A stretch of 64,000 nt of DNA from contig JABARW010000004.1 in assembly GCA_019186845.1 (NCBI GenBank), positions 79,084 to 143,083 of the forward strand, given 5' to 3'. The translations under genes and the position numbers were made by a program. The notes below the pieces were generated by a model that searched no databases, was not told the DNA's origin, and was given only the letters and a program-made list of their open reading frames with translations. Position 1 is the stretch's first letter, and the number at the start of each line of letters is the position of its first letter. Positions 1 through 9,167 of the stretch are shown in pieces. The DNA comes from Planctomycetota bacterium. GTDB lineage: Bacteria; Planctomycetota; UBA8742; UBA2392.

Positions 1-795
1 GTGCGCATTGTTACGGCCGTCCCCGCCACCGAACTCAGCGCCGAGTTCATTGAACTGCCCCTGGATCGCATCATCGACCCCTACGAGGGGGCCTACGTCC
101 TGCCTGTCAGTGCCGAGATGATTCCCATGCTCATGGACGGCATTGAGCGCGGCATGGCCGCCAAGGGCCTGCCCTGCAAGGTGGACGCCGAGGGCGTGCA
201 GCGGCTGATCGTCACACCCCTTGGCGTTCGCGAAAAGACGCTGCAACAGATTTTTGATGAACTTCAGACGGTGGACATCACCTTCGAGCCCAAGACCCAC
301 TGCATCGTCGTCTTTGACGAAGAACGCAAGCGCGTCGTGATTTATGGTCCTTTGGCGCGGCGCTTTCTGGTGGGGGATGTGCTGCTGGGAACGGACCCCT
401 TCACCGTGGGCCGCGACCCGGTTACCGGCAAGAGTCGCGTGCCACAACAGCTTCAGTTCAGGGTCAGCGTGCGCTTGCTCGAACGTGCCGTGCCCGGGCG
501 CGGCGGCAAGTACGGGGTGCCAGGCCCAGAGGACCAGAAAACGGGCATCACTCCCCCCGGCAGTAAGGGCAAGGTCAACATCTCCTGGAGCTACAGCGGG
601 CGCAGCGGCGGCCTGATCAATGAAGGTGAGGAAGTCCTCAACAGCGCCGACATGGCTGACGTGCTGCGGCACCTGTGGCTGCGCGGCATGGGTCCTCGCG
701 AAGTACTCGCGTTCTGCGTGGTAGCCAAGGAAAGCTCGGCGGTCATCGCGGAGCTCGGGTTCAACCCAAAGCGCGTCAAGGTGGACGACAAGTAG
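1..795 (+). CDS. Unknown protein, possibly 5'-truncated by the window edge
   Basis: I do not recognise this family. The reading frame is open from base 1, where a GTG codon lies at the window edge, so the true start may be upstream. The 264 visible residues look soluble: there is no signal peptide and no membrane segment. The middle is Gly/Pro-rich (about residues 160-200) and the C-terminal third looks helical. The gene ends with TAG about 190 bases before smc on the same strand, and nothing in the gap looks like a strong terminator, so read-through into smc is possible. The base composition matches its neighbours. No function is proposed. Confidence 0.6.
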   Translation: MRIVTAVPATELSAEFIELPLDRIIDPYEGAYVLPVSAEMIPMLMDGIERGMAAKGLPCKVDAEGVQRLIVTPLGVREKTLQQIFDELQTVDITFEPKTHCIVVFDEERKRVVIYGPLARRFLVGDVLLGTDPFTVGRDPVTGKSRVPQQLQFRVSVRLLERAVPGRGGKYGVPGPEDQKTGITPPGSKGKVNISWSYSGRSGGLINEGEEVLNSADMADVLRHLWLRGMGPREVLAFCVVAKESSAVIAELGFNPKRVKVDDK

Positions 796-985
796 GCTGT
801 TCACGATTGTTCCACAGGTCTTCCACGGGCGCTGCCCGGCTCCGGCGCGGGTAACATGGCGCTCTACAGGGGCATTTTTGTCGGATTCTGCAAAGTTGCG
901 CCCTGCTTTTGGCCGATTCAGCGGGAACTGGGGGTAGGGGGGCGTTGTCATTTGCACCCTCGCCCGTTGATTTCGCGAGGCAACC

Positions 986-3900
986 ATGCGCATTACCCGG
1001 CTGGAACTTGATGGCTTCAAGTCGTTCGGGCGCCCGACGCTTTTTGACTTTGAGGCCCCCATGACGGGGATTGTCGGGCCCAACGGCTGCGGCAAGAGCA
1101 ACGTCGTGGACGCCGTGCGCTGGGTGCTGGGCGAGGCCAGCCGCAAAGCCCTGCGTGCCAAGGAATCGACGGACGTCGTTTTTTCCGGCAGCGCGTCGCG
1201 CAAGGCGGCGCGGCAGGCGGAAGTGAGCATCACGTTTGACAACTCCGACGGCTCCATGGGGGTGGCACAGAAGTCGGTCAAAGTGACGCGGCGGCTCTCG
1301 GCCGGGGGAGATAGCGAGTACTTCATCAACGGAGAGGATGCCAAGCTCAAGGACATCAAGAGCGTGCTGCAGGGGACGGGCGCGGGCATGAGCGCCTACT
1401 GCATCATGGAACAGGGCAAGATGGACGCCCTGTTGCAGGCCAACCCGCTGGAACGCCGGCGCGTGTTTGAGGAGGCCGCCGGCATCGGCAACCTGCGCAA
1501 GCAGCAGGAAGACGCGCAGTCCAAGCTTACCGTGGTGGACCAGAACCTCGCGGCTTTGAAGAACATTCTCGATGAAGTGCGCGGCCAGCTGCGCAAGATC
1601 AAGGGTCAGGCCACACGCGCTTTGCGCTTCACCGAACTCAAGGAGCGTCAGCGCCTGCTGCAGATGAAGCTGGCCCTGCGAGACTTCCACGGTTTTGACA
1701 AGGCGCGCGAGGCTCTGCTGGCCCGGATCTCGGATGCGGGCGCCCGCGAGGGCGCCATCCAGGCCGAGATGGCCAAAACCAAGATGGACCTCGAGGATGC
1801 CGAGGCAAAGCTCAACCACAGCGAGAACGAGTTCCGCCGCATCAGTGAAAGCGTGCATAAGCTCGAACTGCGCATCTCCTCGGAGTCCAGCCGGCGCGAC
1901 AATGCGCTGTCGCGCGTCGAGAGCCTCAAGCAGGCCATTGCCCGCGTCAAGGAGCAGGCCGAGCGGGTGCGTGAGAACACCGCATCGCTGAAGGTGCGCC
2001 GCCAGAACCTGGCGCAAAAGGCCGAGACCAGCAAGGCCGAACTGGGCGAAATGGCCCAGCGCCTTGCCGCATTGTCTGAGGCCGAGCATGCGGTGGCCAA
2101 GGCTGCGGAGGCTTTGGAGAGCGATCTCAAGGTCACGCGTGCCGCGCTGCTGGACGCGATCGGCACGGCCAACCAGAGCCTCAATGAGCGCATGCGCCTC
2201 GATGCCGAGATGCGCACGGCGCGGCGGCGCCTCGAAAGCCTTTCGGCCCGAGCCGGAGAAGTTGAACGCGAGCTGGGAGAAATCGAGGCGCGCCGCAGCG
2301 TGGCCCAGGGCGAGCGCGACACTGAAGAGGCGCGTCTGGCGGGGCTCAAGTCGGAAATGGTCCAGGTCGAGGCTGAGGCCTCACCCCTGGCCCAACGCGT
2401 GAATGAGCTGCGCCAGCGCAAACACGGTCTGGAACTCAAGCAGGGCCAGAAGGCCGAGCGCAAGGGCGTGCTTGAAGGCATGGCCCAGCAGCGCGTAGGC
2501 CTTGACGAAACTGCCGTCAAGCTGCTCTCCGACGAAAAGCGCGCCCAGAGCTTCGGTATTCTTGGCGTGTTCGCCGACGCCGTCCGCGTGGACCTGGCCT
2601 TTGCCGCGGGACTTGAGCGCGTGTTGGGCGACTTGGGCAGCGCGATCATTGTGGACAGCCGCGAGCACGCCCATGACCTGTTTGACTGGCTGGCCGGTCG
2701 GGGCAGCGTAAACATCAGCCTGGTGGCACGCGACGAGTTCAAGGCGGGCAAGGTTCCGGCGTTTCCTTCCGGACATGGCGTGATCGGGCCCATGGTCGAG
2801 CAGGTGAAGGTCAAGGCAGGCTTTGAGGTCTTGGCTCAGGCATTGCTGGGCGACGTGCTGCTGGTGGCAGACCGCAGCGTGGCGCGGCGACTGATCGAGC
2901 GCGGGGCACGCAACTACCGCATTGTCACGCCCACAGGCGAACTGTTCAGCCTGCCCGGCGCCTTTGCCCTGGCCTTTGGCGAAGGTCGCAGCGGCATCAT
3001 CACCCGTCAGAGCGAGATCGACCGCCTGCAGCGCGAGATCGGTGAACTGGGGTCGGAAATCGAATTCTCAGCTCAGGAGTTGGGCGCGGCATTGAACCTT
3101 CAAGTTCAGCTGCAGGCCCGCGCCGGCGAGCTGCGCAACGCCATCTATGACGCGAGCATGGAGGCCGCCGGCAAGCGCGTGGCACTGGAATCGCTCAAGC
3201 GTGAAGCTGCGCGACTGGGTGAGGAGCAGGGCCTCTTGTCGCGCGAGCAGCAACAGCTGAAGGCCTCCATCGAGTCTGACGTCGCACGGCACGGCAAACT
3301 GAGTGAAGCTATCGCCCTGGCCGAAGAGGCCAAGCAGGCCTGCGAACAGAAGCTGGCCTTCCTCAATGAAGAAACCACTCTGAAGCGAGAACATCTGGCC
3401 GAAGCGCGCCAGAAGCTGACGGAGGCCCGGGTATCCGAGGCTACCTGCCGCACCGAATGTCGGCAGGCGGAGGAGGCCCTGAAGGGAATTGATGACGCGC
3501 TGACGCGCTACGCCGATGAAGTCGCGCGTGGTGCCAGTGAGGCCGAGGCACACGCCAAGCAGATCCGCGAGCTGGAGCATGACGCCAAGGCCAGTGTGGA
3601 GGTACAGGCCGAGCTCGAGCGTGAGGCTCGTGAACTGCGCGATCGCCGCCTGTCGGGCGACGGTGCCTTGACGCTGCTGCGCAGCGGCGTGGAGCAGGCC
3701 CGGGGGAGCCTGGCGACTCTGCAGGAGAAGCTCTATCGCGAGCGTGAGAACGTGCAACAGGCGCGCATTGACGAGAACACCCTGTTCATGAAGATGGACC
3801 AGGTGCGCCGTCGAATGGCCGAACTGCACAATGCGGACATCGACACGCTGTACCGCGAGTACGACCCCCAGTCCGAGAATGTGAACGAGGAAGCGGCCCA

Positions 3901-4567
3901 GGCCGAGCTCGACGCTTTGAACGAGCAGCTGGCCAAGCTGGGCAACGTGAACATGGAGGCCATGGACGAACTCAAGGAAGTCGAAGACCGTAACAGTTTC
4001 TACTCGCGGCAGGAGCAGGACCTGATCAAGGCCAAGCGCACGCTCAGCGATGCCATTGCCCGCATTGAACGCGAGTCCAAGCGCCTGTTCGTGACCACGT
4101 TTGAGGCCATCCGCACGAACTTCCAGCGCATTTTCCGTCGCTTGTTTGGCGGCGGTTCTGCCGACATCATCCTGCAGAATCCCGAAGACCCGCTGAACAG
4201 CGGCGTGGACATCATTGCCAAGCCTCCGGGCAAGGAGGCCCTGAGTATATCCATGCGCTCGGGTGGCGAGCGGGCGCTGATTTCGGTTGCGATGATGTTC
4301 TCGATTTACGAGATCAATCCCGCGCCCTTTGCCATCCTTGACGAAGTTGACGCGCCGCTGGACGAGGCCAACGTGGACCGCTTCTGCGATATCGTGCGGG
4401 AGTACGCCAAGCTTTCTCAGTTCATCGTGATTACGCACCACAAGAAGACGATGAGCGCCTGCGATATGCTCTACGGCGTGACCATGCAGGAGCCGGGCGT
4501 GAGCACCAAGGTCAGTGTGGACCTGCGCGCGTCTGAGCAGCCCGAACTGGCGGCGGCCGGAGCCTGA
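986..4567 (+). CDS. smc: Chromosome partition protein SMC
   Basis: This is the structural maintenance of chromosomes ATPase, which dimerises and, with ScpA and ScpB, organises and helps segregate the nucleoid. At 1193 aa it is the usual SMC length. The order is an N-terminal ATPase half with Walker A GPNGCGKSN (residues 31-39), a long coiled coil, a hinge at roughly 500-640, a second coiled coil, and the C-terminal half with the ABC signature and Walker B ILDEVDAPLDEANV. The signature reads RSGGE near residue 1090 where most SMCs have LSGGE. The start ATG follows a CGAGG ribosome-binding site. No scpA or scpB lies beside it. A strong hairpin after the stop separates it from the convergent gene. 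Confidence 0.96.
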   Translation: MRITRLELDGFKSFGRPTLFDFEAPMTGIVGPNGCGKSNVVDAVRWVLGEASRKALRAKESTDVVFSGSASRKAARQAEVSITFDNSDGSMGVAQKSVKVTRRLSAGGDSEYFINGEDAKLKDIKSVLQGTGAGMSAYCIMEQGKMDALLQANPLERRRVFEEAAGIGNLRKQQEDAQSKLTVVDQNLAALKNILDEVRGQLRKIKGQATRALRFTELKERQRLLQMKLALRDFHGFDKAREALLARISDAGAREGAIQAEMAKTKMDLEDAEAKLNHSENEFRRISESVHKLELRISSESSRRDNALSRVESLKQAIARVKEQAERVRENTASLKVRRQNLAQKAETSKAELGEMAQRLAALSEAEHAVAKAAEALESDLKVTRAALLDAIGTANQSLNERMRLDAEMRTARRRLESLSARAGEVERELGEIEARRSVAQGERDTEEARLAGLKSEMVQVEAEASPLAQRVNELRQRKHGLELKQGQKAERKGVLEGMAQQRVGLDETAVKLLSDEKRAQSFGILGVFADAVRVDLAFAAGLERVLGDLGSAIIVDSREHAHDLFDWLAGRGSVNISLVARDEFKAGKVPAFPSGHGVIGPMVEQVKVKAGFEVLAQALLGDVLLVADRSVARRLIERGARNYRIVTPTGELFSLPGAFALAFGEGRSGIITRQSEIDRLQREIGELGSEIEFSAQELGAALNLQVQLQARAGELRNAIYDASMEAAGKRVALESLKREAARLGEEQGLLSREQQQLKASIESDVARHGKLSEAIALAEEAKQACEQKLAFLNEETTLKREHLAEARQKLTEARVSEATCRTECRQAEEALKGIDDALTRYADEVARGASEAEAHAKQIRELEHDAKASVEVQAELEREARELRDRRLSGDGALTLLRSGVEQARGSLATLQEKLYRERENVQQARIDENTLFMKMDQVRRRMAELHNADIDTLYREYDPQSENVNEEAAQAELDALNEQLAKLGNVNMEAMDELKEVEDRNSFYSRQEQDLIKAKRTLSDAIARIERESKRLFVTTFEAIRTNFQRIFRRLFGGGSADIILQNPEDPLNSGVDIIAKPPGKEALSISMRSGGERALISVAMMFSIYEINPAPFAILDEVDAPLDEANVDRFCDIVREYAKLSQFIVITHHKKTMSACDMLYGVTMQEPGVSTKVSVDLRASEQPELAAAGA

Positions 4568-4585
4568 TATCAGCGGCGGACAAAC

Positions 4586-4613
4586 AAAGAACGGGCCCTG
4601 GGGCCCGTTCTTT
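4586..4613. terminator. Bidirectional terminator between smc and the convergent gene
   Basis: A perfect 13-base inverted repeat (AAAGAACGGGCCC and its complement) is separated by two bases. It ends in TTT on the + strand and, read on the - strand, also ends in a T run. It sits between two convergent stop codons, as expected for a shared Rho-independent terminator. Confidence 0.85.
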
Positions 4614-4636
4614 GATTCGTGGCGCGTCGGAGGGCA

Positions 4637-5089
4637 TCAGATTCCGATCTGCACTTCCATGGGCTGGCGCTGATAGTACGCAATGGCCGAAGTCGGCACG
4701 CCGCCCTCAATCTGCTTACGGGTGAACTCGACGGCCTGGTCACGGCCGGTGAACTCGTGGGTCTCCGGTCCGGAGGCGCCGCGAACGACCACCACATGCT
4801 GCGGAAGGCCGCTGAGCGTGCGCTGCACCCGGGCAGCCGCCTTGTCGGACTTGCGGCGGCCCGCCTTGCGCGGCGTCTGAGCGGCATTGGCCTGTGCGCG
4901 GCGGCCGCGATTCTCGATCTTGCCGCCGATGCGCTCCCACACTTCCTTGAGCTTGGGGAACGCAAGCTGAGTGCCGAACTTCTGGCGCACCAGCTTGCCG
5001 ATCTGATTCATCGTCAGCTTGGGGTTCTCCTTGTGCTGCTCCTCAACGAACGCCTGCTTCTTGAGCGTATTCTCGATCGATCGGGACAC
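4637..5089 (-). CDS. Unknown small basic protein
   Basis: The family is not recognised. The likely start is the GTG at 5089, preceded eight bases upstream by GAGG, giving 150 aa; a longer frame from a TTG at 5116 has no ribosome-binding site. The N-terminal 60 residues look helical, and the stretch MNQIGKLVRQKFG could be a helix-turn-helix. A basic Arg/Lys/Ala-rich linker (about 65-90) follows, then a short alpha/beta-looking C-terminus. That layout would suit a nucleic-acid-binding protein, but this is inference. The gene is convergent with smc and downstream of rtcA on the same strand. Confidence 0.6.
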   Translation of the reverse strand: MSRSIENTLKKQAFVEEQHKENPKLTMNQIGKLVRQKFGTQLAFPKLKEVWERIGGKIENRGRRAQANAAQTPRKAGRRKSDKAAARVQRTLSGLPQHVVVVRGASGPETHEFTGRDQAVEFTRKQIEGGVPTSAIAYYQRQPMEVQIGI

Positions 5090-5179
5090 GGTCTCTGCCT
5101 CTCTCTCATAGTTCAATGAAGTGCTTCAGAAGGGCGGCATGGTGCGCATACATTGGGGCCATGTCAATAATCAAATTCA

Positions 5180-5196
5180 GCGGCCCTGCCGGCCGC
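5180..5196 (-). terminator. Weak hairpin downstream of rtcA
   Basis: GCGGCC and its complement are separated by five bases, 37 bases after the rtcA stop on the - strand. The following sequence is AT-rich but has no clean T run, so terminator function is uncertain. Confidence 0.35.
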
Positions 5197-5232
5197 CGCA
5201 TAAATCTGAGTAATAATATCAGTTATGGCACA

Positions 5233-6261
5233 TCAGGACGACTGGGGCCCGATCGCTACCTCAAAACTGCCGTCATCCAGCTTGGCGATCTGAATGTCCA
5301 CGGGAAGGAACATCCGAATGACTTCGGCGTTGGTCACGGCGTGACGCGTGGGCTTGACCGTGCGGAAGCGCCCGCCGCCCGCCAGCGCCAGCGGCAGCAT
5401 GAGCTGGTCGCACAGGTATCGCCCGACGGGCGCCGTCGAGGCGAGATATTCGCGCGACTCGGTCAGGGCCTCCTCGGCGAATTCCTCGGGTGTGATGCCG
5501 CGCCGGCCGAAAGCGGTGAAGACTTCCGTGATCTGCTCGTGCTCGACCTCAATGCAGACGACATTGCCGGCGCTGTCATTGCCGGTGATGGATTCCGGGT
5601 GAATGTCGCCGGCGCCCAGGCCCAGCTTCTGTGCGATGATGTCAAGCTCGCGGATGGCAAAGGTCATAGAAAGGTTGCTTACCAAGGCCCGGGCCCTTGT
5701 GCGCACGTGATCGCCGCGTTCGAGCAATTCAAAGCCCTGCAGTTCCTCGACTGGCTGCACGTCAACCTTCATGCGGCCGCCGCCCGCAGGATAGAACCCG
5801 TGACGTTCCAGAGTCGCCTGCACCCCGGGGCCCATGCGCGCCAAGGCAGGCAGGTAGGTCAGCGCCAGAAAGTCATAGGGTGGCGCAAAGGGGTTATGAG
5901 TCCCACCTTCCAGCGTGATTTCGGAGGGTCCGGGAGCCAGCATCAACGCGGGCAGGATCGTCTGCAACACAAGTGATGTGCTGCCTGCGGTGCCAACGGA
6001 ATAGAAGTACCGTCCGTTACCGATCACGCCGGGCTCGAATGTGAGCTCTGTCGAGCCTTCGCGCATGCCTTCCACCTTGGCGTTGCTGACTGCCTTGGCG
6101 GCTTTCACGGCCGTGAGGTGCTGGGCCATCATGCCCGGGTTTTCACGGTTGACGCGAATGTTGGAGATGCGAAAGGGCGTGCCGGTCACCATGGAAAGCG
6201 ACAACGCGGTGCGCAGCACCTGGCCGCCGCCTTCTCCCTTGGCACCGTCGATTTCCAGCAT
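5233..6261 (-). CDS. rtcA: RNA 3'-terminal phosphate cyclase
   Basis: RtcA converts an RNA 3'-phosphate to a 2',3'-cyclic phosphate using ATP through a covalent enzyme-AMP on histidine. The 342 aa match the bacterial enzyme (about 340). The N-terminus carries the family hallmark EGGGQVLRTALSLS. The C-terminal RHAVTNAEVIRMFLP contains the histidine expected to be adenylylated. No rtcB ligase or RtcR regulator is adjacent, so here RtcA is not in the RtcBA operon known from E. coli. The gene is divergent from the carotenoid operon, across about 300 bases of non-coding DNA. Confidence 0.93.
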   Translation of the reverse strand: MLEIDGAKGEGGGQVLRTALSLSMVTGTPFRISNIRVNRENPGMMAQHLTAVKAAKAVSNAKVEGMREGSTELTFEPGVIGNGRYFYSVGTAGSTSLVLQTILPALMLAPGPSEITLEGGTHNPFAPPYDFLALTYLPALARMGPGVQATLERHGFYPAGGGRMKVDVQPVEELQGFELLERGDHVRTRARALVSNLSMTFAIRELDIIAQKLGLGAGDIHPESITGNDSAGNVVCIEVEHEQITEVFTAFGRRGITPEEFAEEALTESREYLASTAPVGRYLCDQLMLPLALAGGGRFRTVKPTRHAVTNAEVIRMFLPVDIQIAKLDDGSFEVAIGPQSS

Positions 6262-6567
6262 GTTCGCTCCGCCTCACGTCAAAGCTGAGTGGTGCCCATC
6301 TGGCACGCCAGCTTCCCCATGATCCAGGCCAAGGGTTTAGCGGCGTGGCCGGATTCGTCAACGGCACACGCCCTTCCGACCGCTGGGCAGTGAGCATCAT
6401 GGCGCTCAAACTCGAAAGCGCACTGAGTCCCTTAGTAAGGCGACTATGTATTGTTGTGCAAAAATCATTTCACTCAAGTCAAAAATTTTCTTTCAAAGAA
6501 CATGGAATTGCGCTACGGTAAATCGCGTTGTCCTCCAAGTGAAAGCCCAACAGCGGAGTCCGCGGCC
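6262..6567. promoter_or_regulatory. Divergent intergenic region between rtcA and the carotenoid operon
   Basis: This is about 306 bases without a convincing gene. The half next to crtB (6440-6540) is clearly AT-rich compared with its surroundings, as expected for a promoter region. I could not settle on a -35/-10 pair with canonical spacing. An in-frame extension of crtB starting at 6451 or 6499 is open, but it has this promoter-like composition and no ribosome-binding site. Confidence 0.4.
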
Positions 6568-7581
6568 ATGTTCCAGCTCATTGCACCTCAAGGCGCCTCA
6601 TCCAACTGGACTGCAGAGCGGTGGGAGGTCGAAAACCATCGCGCAACCCAGCGGGCCCTGGCCGGCGAAGAAGGGCAGGCTCGTAAAGCGTTGACGCGGC
6701 TGGCGCGTGGGGTGCTGCGCCGCTACAGCTCGAGTTTCTTCATGGTCACGCGCTTTCTGCCCCCGGCCAAGCGCGCCCAGGTTGAGCTGATCTACGCCGC
6801 CGTGCGCTATCCTGACGAAGTGGTGGACACCTTTGCGCTGTCCCCTGGCCAAAAGCGGCTGCTGCTCTCAGGTTGGCGGCAGTCATTCATGCGCGCCCTG
6901 GCGTCCGGATCGATGCTTGAGGCCCTGCGGCAGGGGCTCCCGGCGATTCTGGCGGGCTTCGCTCAGGTGGTTCGCGAAACTGCAATCCCGCCGCGGCACT
7001 ACCACGCTTTTGTCGATGCCATGGAGGCTGACATCGAGCCGCGCCGCTACGCTACGCTGGCCGACCTCACGGAGAATTACATTTACGGCAGCGCCATTGT
7101 GGTGGGGTACTTTCTGGCCCATGTTTACGGGGCGTCAGCCCCCGCTGAGTTCCCCCGGGTCATGGAAGTGAGCCGTCGCCTGGGCATAGCGCTGCAACTC
7201 ACCAACTTCCTTCGCGACGTCGTGGAAGATCGCGGGCGCGGCCGCCTCTATTTGCCGCAGGACGTCCTGCGCGCCGAGGGGCTGTTTGAACCCGATCTGG
7301 TGTCGCCGCGCGGCCGCGAGGCCACGGGCCGCGTACTGGCACGCTTGGGGGAGGTGGCGCGGATGGACTATGCATTTGCTCGCGACCACCTGCGGGCCTT
7401 TGCTCCGGACAGCCAGCCCGCCATCAAGGCCTGTATCGAAGTTTATGGGCTGCTCAACGAGCAGGTTTCGACTGCTTCAGCACTGCACCGCCGCCAGAGC
7501 GTTTCTGCCTATCGCAAGTTTCTGTCTTTGCCGGCGAGCAAGTACTGGCGCCTGCCCCTGGCATACCTTGGCGCTATCTGA
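6568..7581 (+). CDS. crtB: Phytoene/squalene synthase family protein (CrtB type)
   Basis: It condenses two prenyl diphosphates head to head, the first committed step of carotenoid synthesis. Both Asp-rich metal sites are visible: RYPDEVVDTF and LTNFLRDVVEDRGRGRLYLP. Two further in-frame ATGs lie upstream (6451, 6499), but 6568 is the first with a GGAG at reasonable distance, giving 337 aa, which fits the family. It is the first gene of a same-strand run with 4-11 base overlaps that carries the other carotenoid genes. Because a GGPP synthase lies four genes on, phytoene (C40) is the more likely product, but a C30 product cannot be excluded from sequence. Confidence 0.88.
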   Translation: MFQLIAPQGASSNWTAERWEVENHRATQRALAGEEGQARKALTRLARGVLRRYSSSFFMVTRFLPPAKRAQVELIYAAVRYPDEVVDTFALSPGQKRLLLSGWRQSFMRALASGSMLEALRQGLPAILAGFAQVVRETAIPPRHYHAFVDAMEADIEPRRYATLADLTENYIYGSAIVVGYFLAHVYGASAPAEFPRVMEVSRRLGIALQLTNFLRDVVEDRGRGRLYLPQDVLRAEGLFEPDLVSPRGREATGRVLARLGEVARMDYAFARDHLRAFAPDSQPAIKACIEVYGLLNEQVSTASALHRRQSVSAYRKFLSLPASKYWRLPLAYLGAI

Positions 7582-7604
7582 CCATCCCTTGCGGAGCACC
7601 AGTC

Positions 7605-9167
7605 ATGACCACCGAACTACTGCCGCCCGCCCTGGACGCACATTCCGGCGCCGCCGCCAGCACCGCCTCAACGCAGGACAGAGGCCGCCGTGTGGCCATT
7701 ATCGGCGGGGGGCTGGGCGGCCTTTCGGCGGCCATTCACCTGAGGATCACGGGCTTCGACGTCACTGTTCTTGAAGCCAACGAGCGGGTGGGCGGCAGGG
7801 CCAGCCGCATCGAGCTGGAGGGCTTCGCTTTTGACACGGGACCTTCGCTGCTCAACTACCCTTGGGTCTTTGAGCAGCTGTTTGCGGCCGCCGGACGCAA
7901 ATTCTCGGATTACGTTGAGCTTCGGCCCGTCGAGCCGTCAGTGAGTTTTCAGTGGCCAGAAGGCCGCCGTCTGGAACTCTCAAGCGACTACTCGAGGTTG
8001 CTGGCCGCTTTCAGCGAGTTTGAGCCATCGGCGGGGCCCAGACTCGCGGCTTGGCTTCAGGACTGTTCCGAAAAGTACCGCATCAGCTTTGACAGACTGG
8101 TCACACGCAACGCGGATGGCCTTTTCTCATGGTTGTCCGCGCTGAGCTTTGGCGAGTTGCGGCGCACAGCTGTTTGGCGTTCGCTGGACTCCGAACTCAA
8201 GCGTTTTTTCAAGAGCCGGCACATTCGCGAGGCCCTGGGTGCCTACGGCATGTACCTCGGTGGCTCGCCGTTCACTTTGCCCGGCATCTTCACGATCCTC
8301 GCCTACGGCGAACTGGCCTACGGGCTATGGCTGCCAAAAGGCGGCATCTACGGTTTGGTGCGCGGCATCGAGCGCCTGGCTCTGGAGTTGGGCGTGAAGA
8401 TTGAGACCAGCACACGTGTCAAACGCATCGTGGCCGATGGAGGGCGCGTGCTGGGTGTGGAGATGGCATCAGGCGCCGTGCGGGCCTTTCCGCTTGTGGT
8501 CTCGAACGTTGACGTACCCACGACCCAGAGCGAACTCCTGCCCGAAGAGATGCTGGCCAGGGGCCGCCGCGAAGCGCTGCGAACGCGCATGACTCCGGGG
8601 GTGATGACCTTTTACTGGGGTGTCCGCGGCCAAGTTAGGGGCCTTGGGCATCACACCATCTTCCTTCCCGGTGATTACCGCGGTGCCTTCAAGGATCTGA
8701 CGGAGCGCGGGCGAATACCGGCAGATCTGCCGTTCTACGTGGCAGTGCCCTCGGCCACGGACGCGTCCATGGCTCCTGCCGGCGATTCCTCGGTGTTCGT
8801 GCTGGTACCAACGCCGGTTCTGAGCGAACTGGGCCATCCGGACTGGGACAGCTTGATCAAGGATACCAAGGCACGCGTGCTGAAGCGTCTGGCAGCCCAA
8901 GGTGCTGAGCTGCCTCCGGAGCGCATAGTAGTTGAGCAGGCCTGGACTCCCGAGACCTGGCGCGCCCGCTTCGGCCTCTACAACGGCTCGGCCTTTGGTG
9001 CAGCTCACAATCTCTTTCAAGTAGGGCCATTTCGGGCGCCTAACTGGTCGAAGGCGCTCAAGGGCCTCTATTTCGTGGGCGCGGGCACAACACCGGGAAC
9101 GGGCATGCCCATGGTCGTTCTGAGCGGTCGCCTCGTGGCCGAAAGGATGGCGACCCATGTTCTCTAA
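7605..9167 (+). CDS. crtI: CrtI-type phytoene desaturase
   Basis: This FAD-dependent carotene desaturase/isomerase introduces double bases-wise conjugation into phytoene. The N-terminus has the dinucleotide-binding motif VAIIGGGLGGLSAAIHLR after a 25-residue leader, then the family stretch FDTGPSLLNYPWVFEQLF. The C-terminus has the family FAD contact GLYFVGAGTTPGTGMPMVVL. The length of 520 aa is normal for CrtI. The start ATG follows a GGAG. It shares its last 11 bases with the alpha/beta hydrolase gene, implying translational coupling. A second CrtI paralogue is in the same operon; which one acts on phytoene cannot be decided here. Confidence 0.88.
   Translation: MTTELLPPALDAHSGAAASTASTQDRGRRVAIIGGGLGGLSAAIHLRITGFDVTVLEANERVGGRASRIELEGFAFDTGPSLLNYPWVFEQLFAAAGRKFSDYVELRPVEPSVSFQWPEGRRLELSSDYSRLLAAFSEFEPSAGPRLAAWLQDCSEKYRISFDRLVTRNADGLFSWLSALSFGELRRTAVWRSLDSELKRFFKSRHIREALGAYGMYLGGSPFTLPGIFTILAYGELAYGLWLPKGGIYGLVRGIERLALELGVKIETSTRVKRIVADGGRVLGVEMASGAVRAFPLVVSNVDVPTTQSELLPEEMLARGRREALRTRMTPGVMTFYWGVRGQVRGLGHHTIFLPGDYRGAFKDLTERGRIPADLPFYVAVPSATDASMAPAGDSSVFVLVPTPVLSELGHPDWDSLIKDTKARVLKRLAAQGAELPPERIVVEQAWTPETWRARFGLYNGSAFGAAHNLFQVGPFRAPNWSKALKGLYFVGAGTTPGTGMPMVVLSGRLVAERMATHVL

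Noticed and set aside
776-2089. Long open frame opposite smc (and similar long antisense frames opposite pilT, icmF, lon, clpC, gap/pfkA/pepP)
   Set aside because: High GC leaves many antisense frames open. These have no ribosome-binding sites, no family match and lie fully inside well-supported genes.
5116-5976. Open + strand frame covering the smc-side gap and rtcA
   Set aside because: It is antisense to rtcA for most of its length and has no family match or ribosome-binding site.
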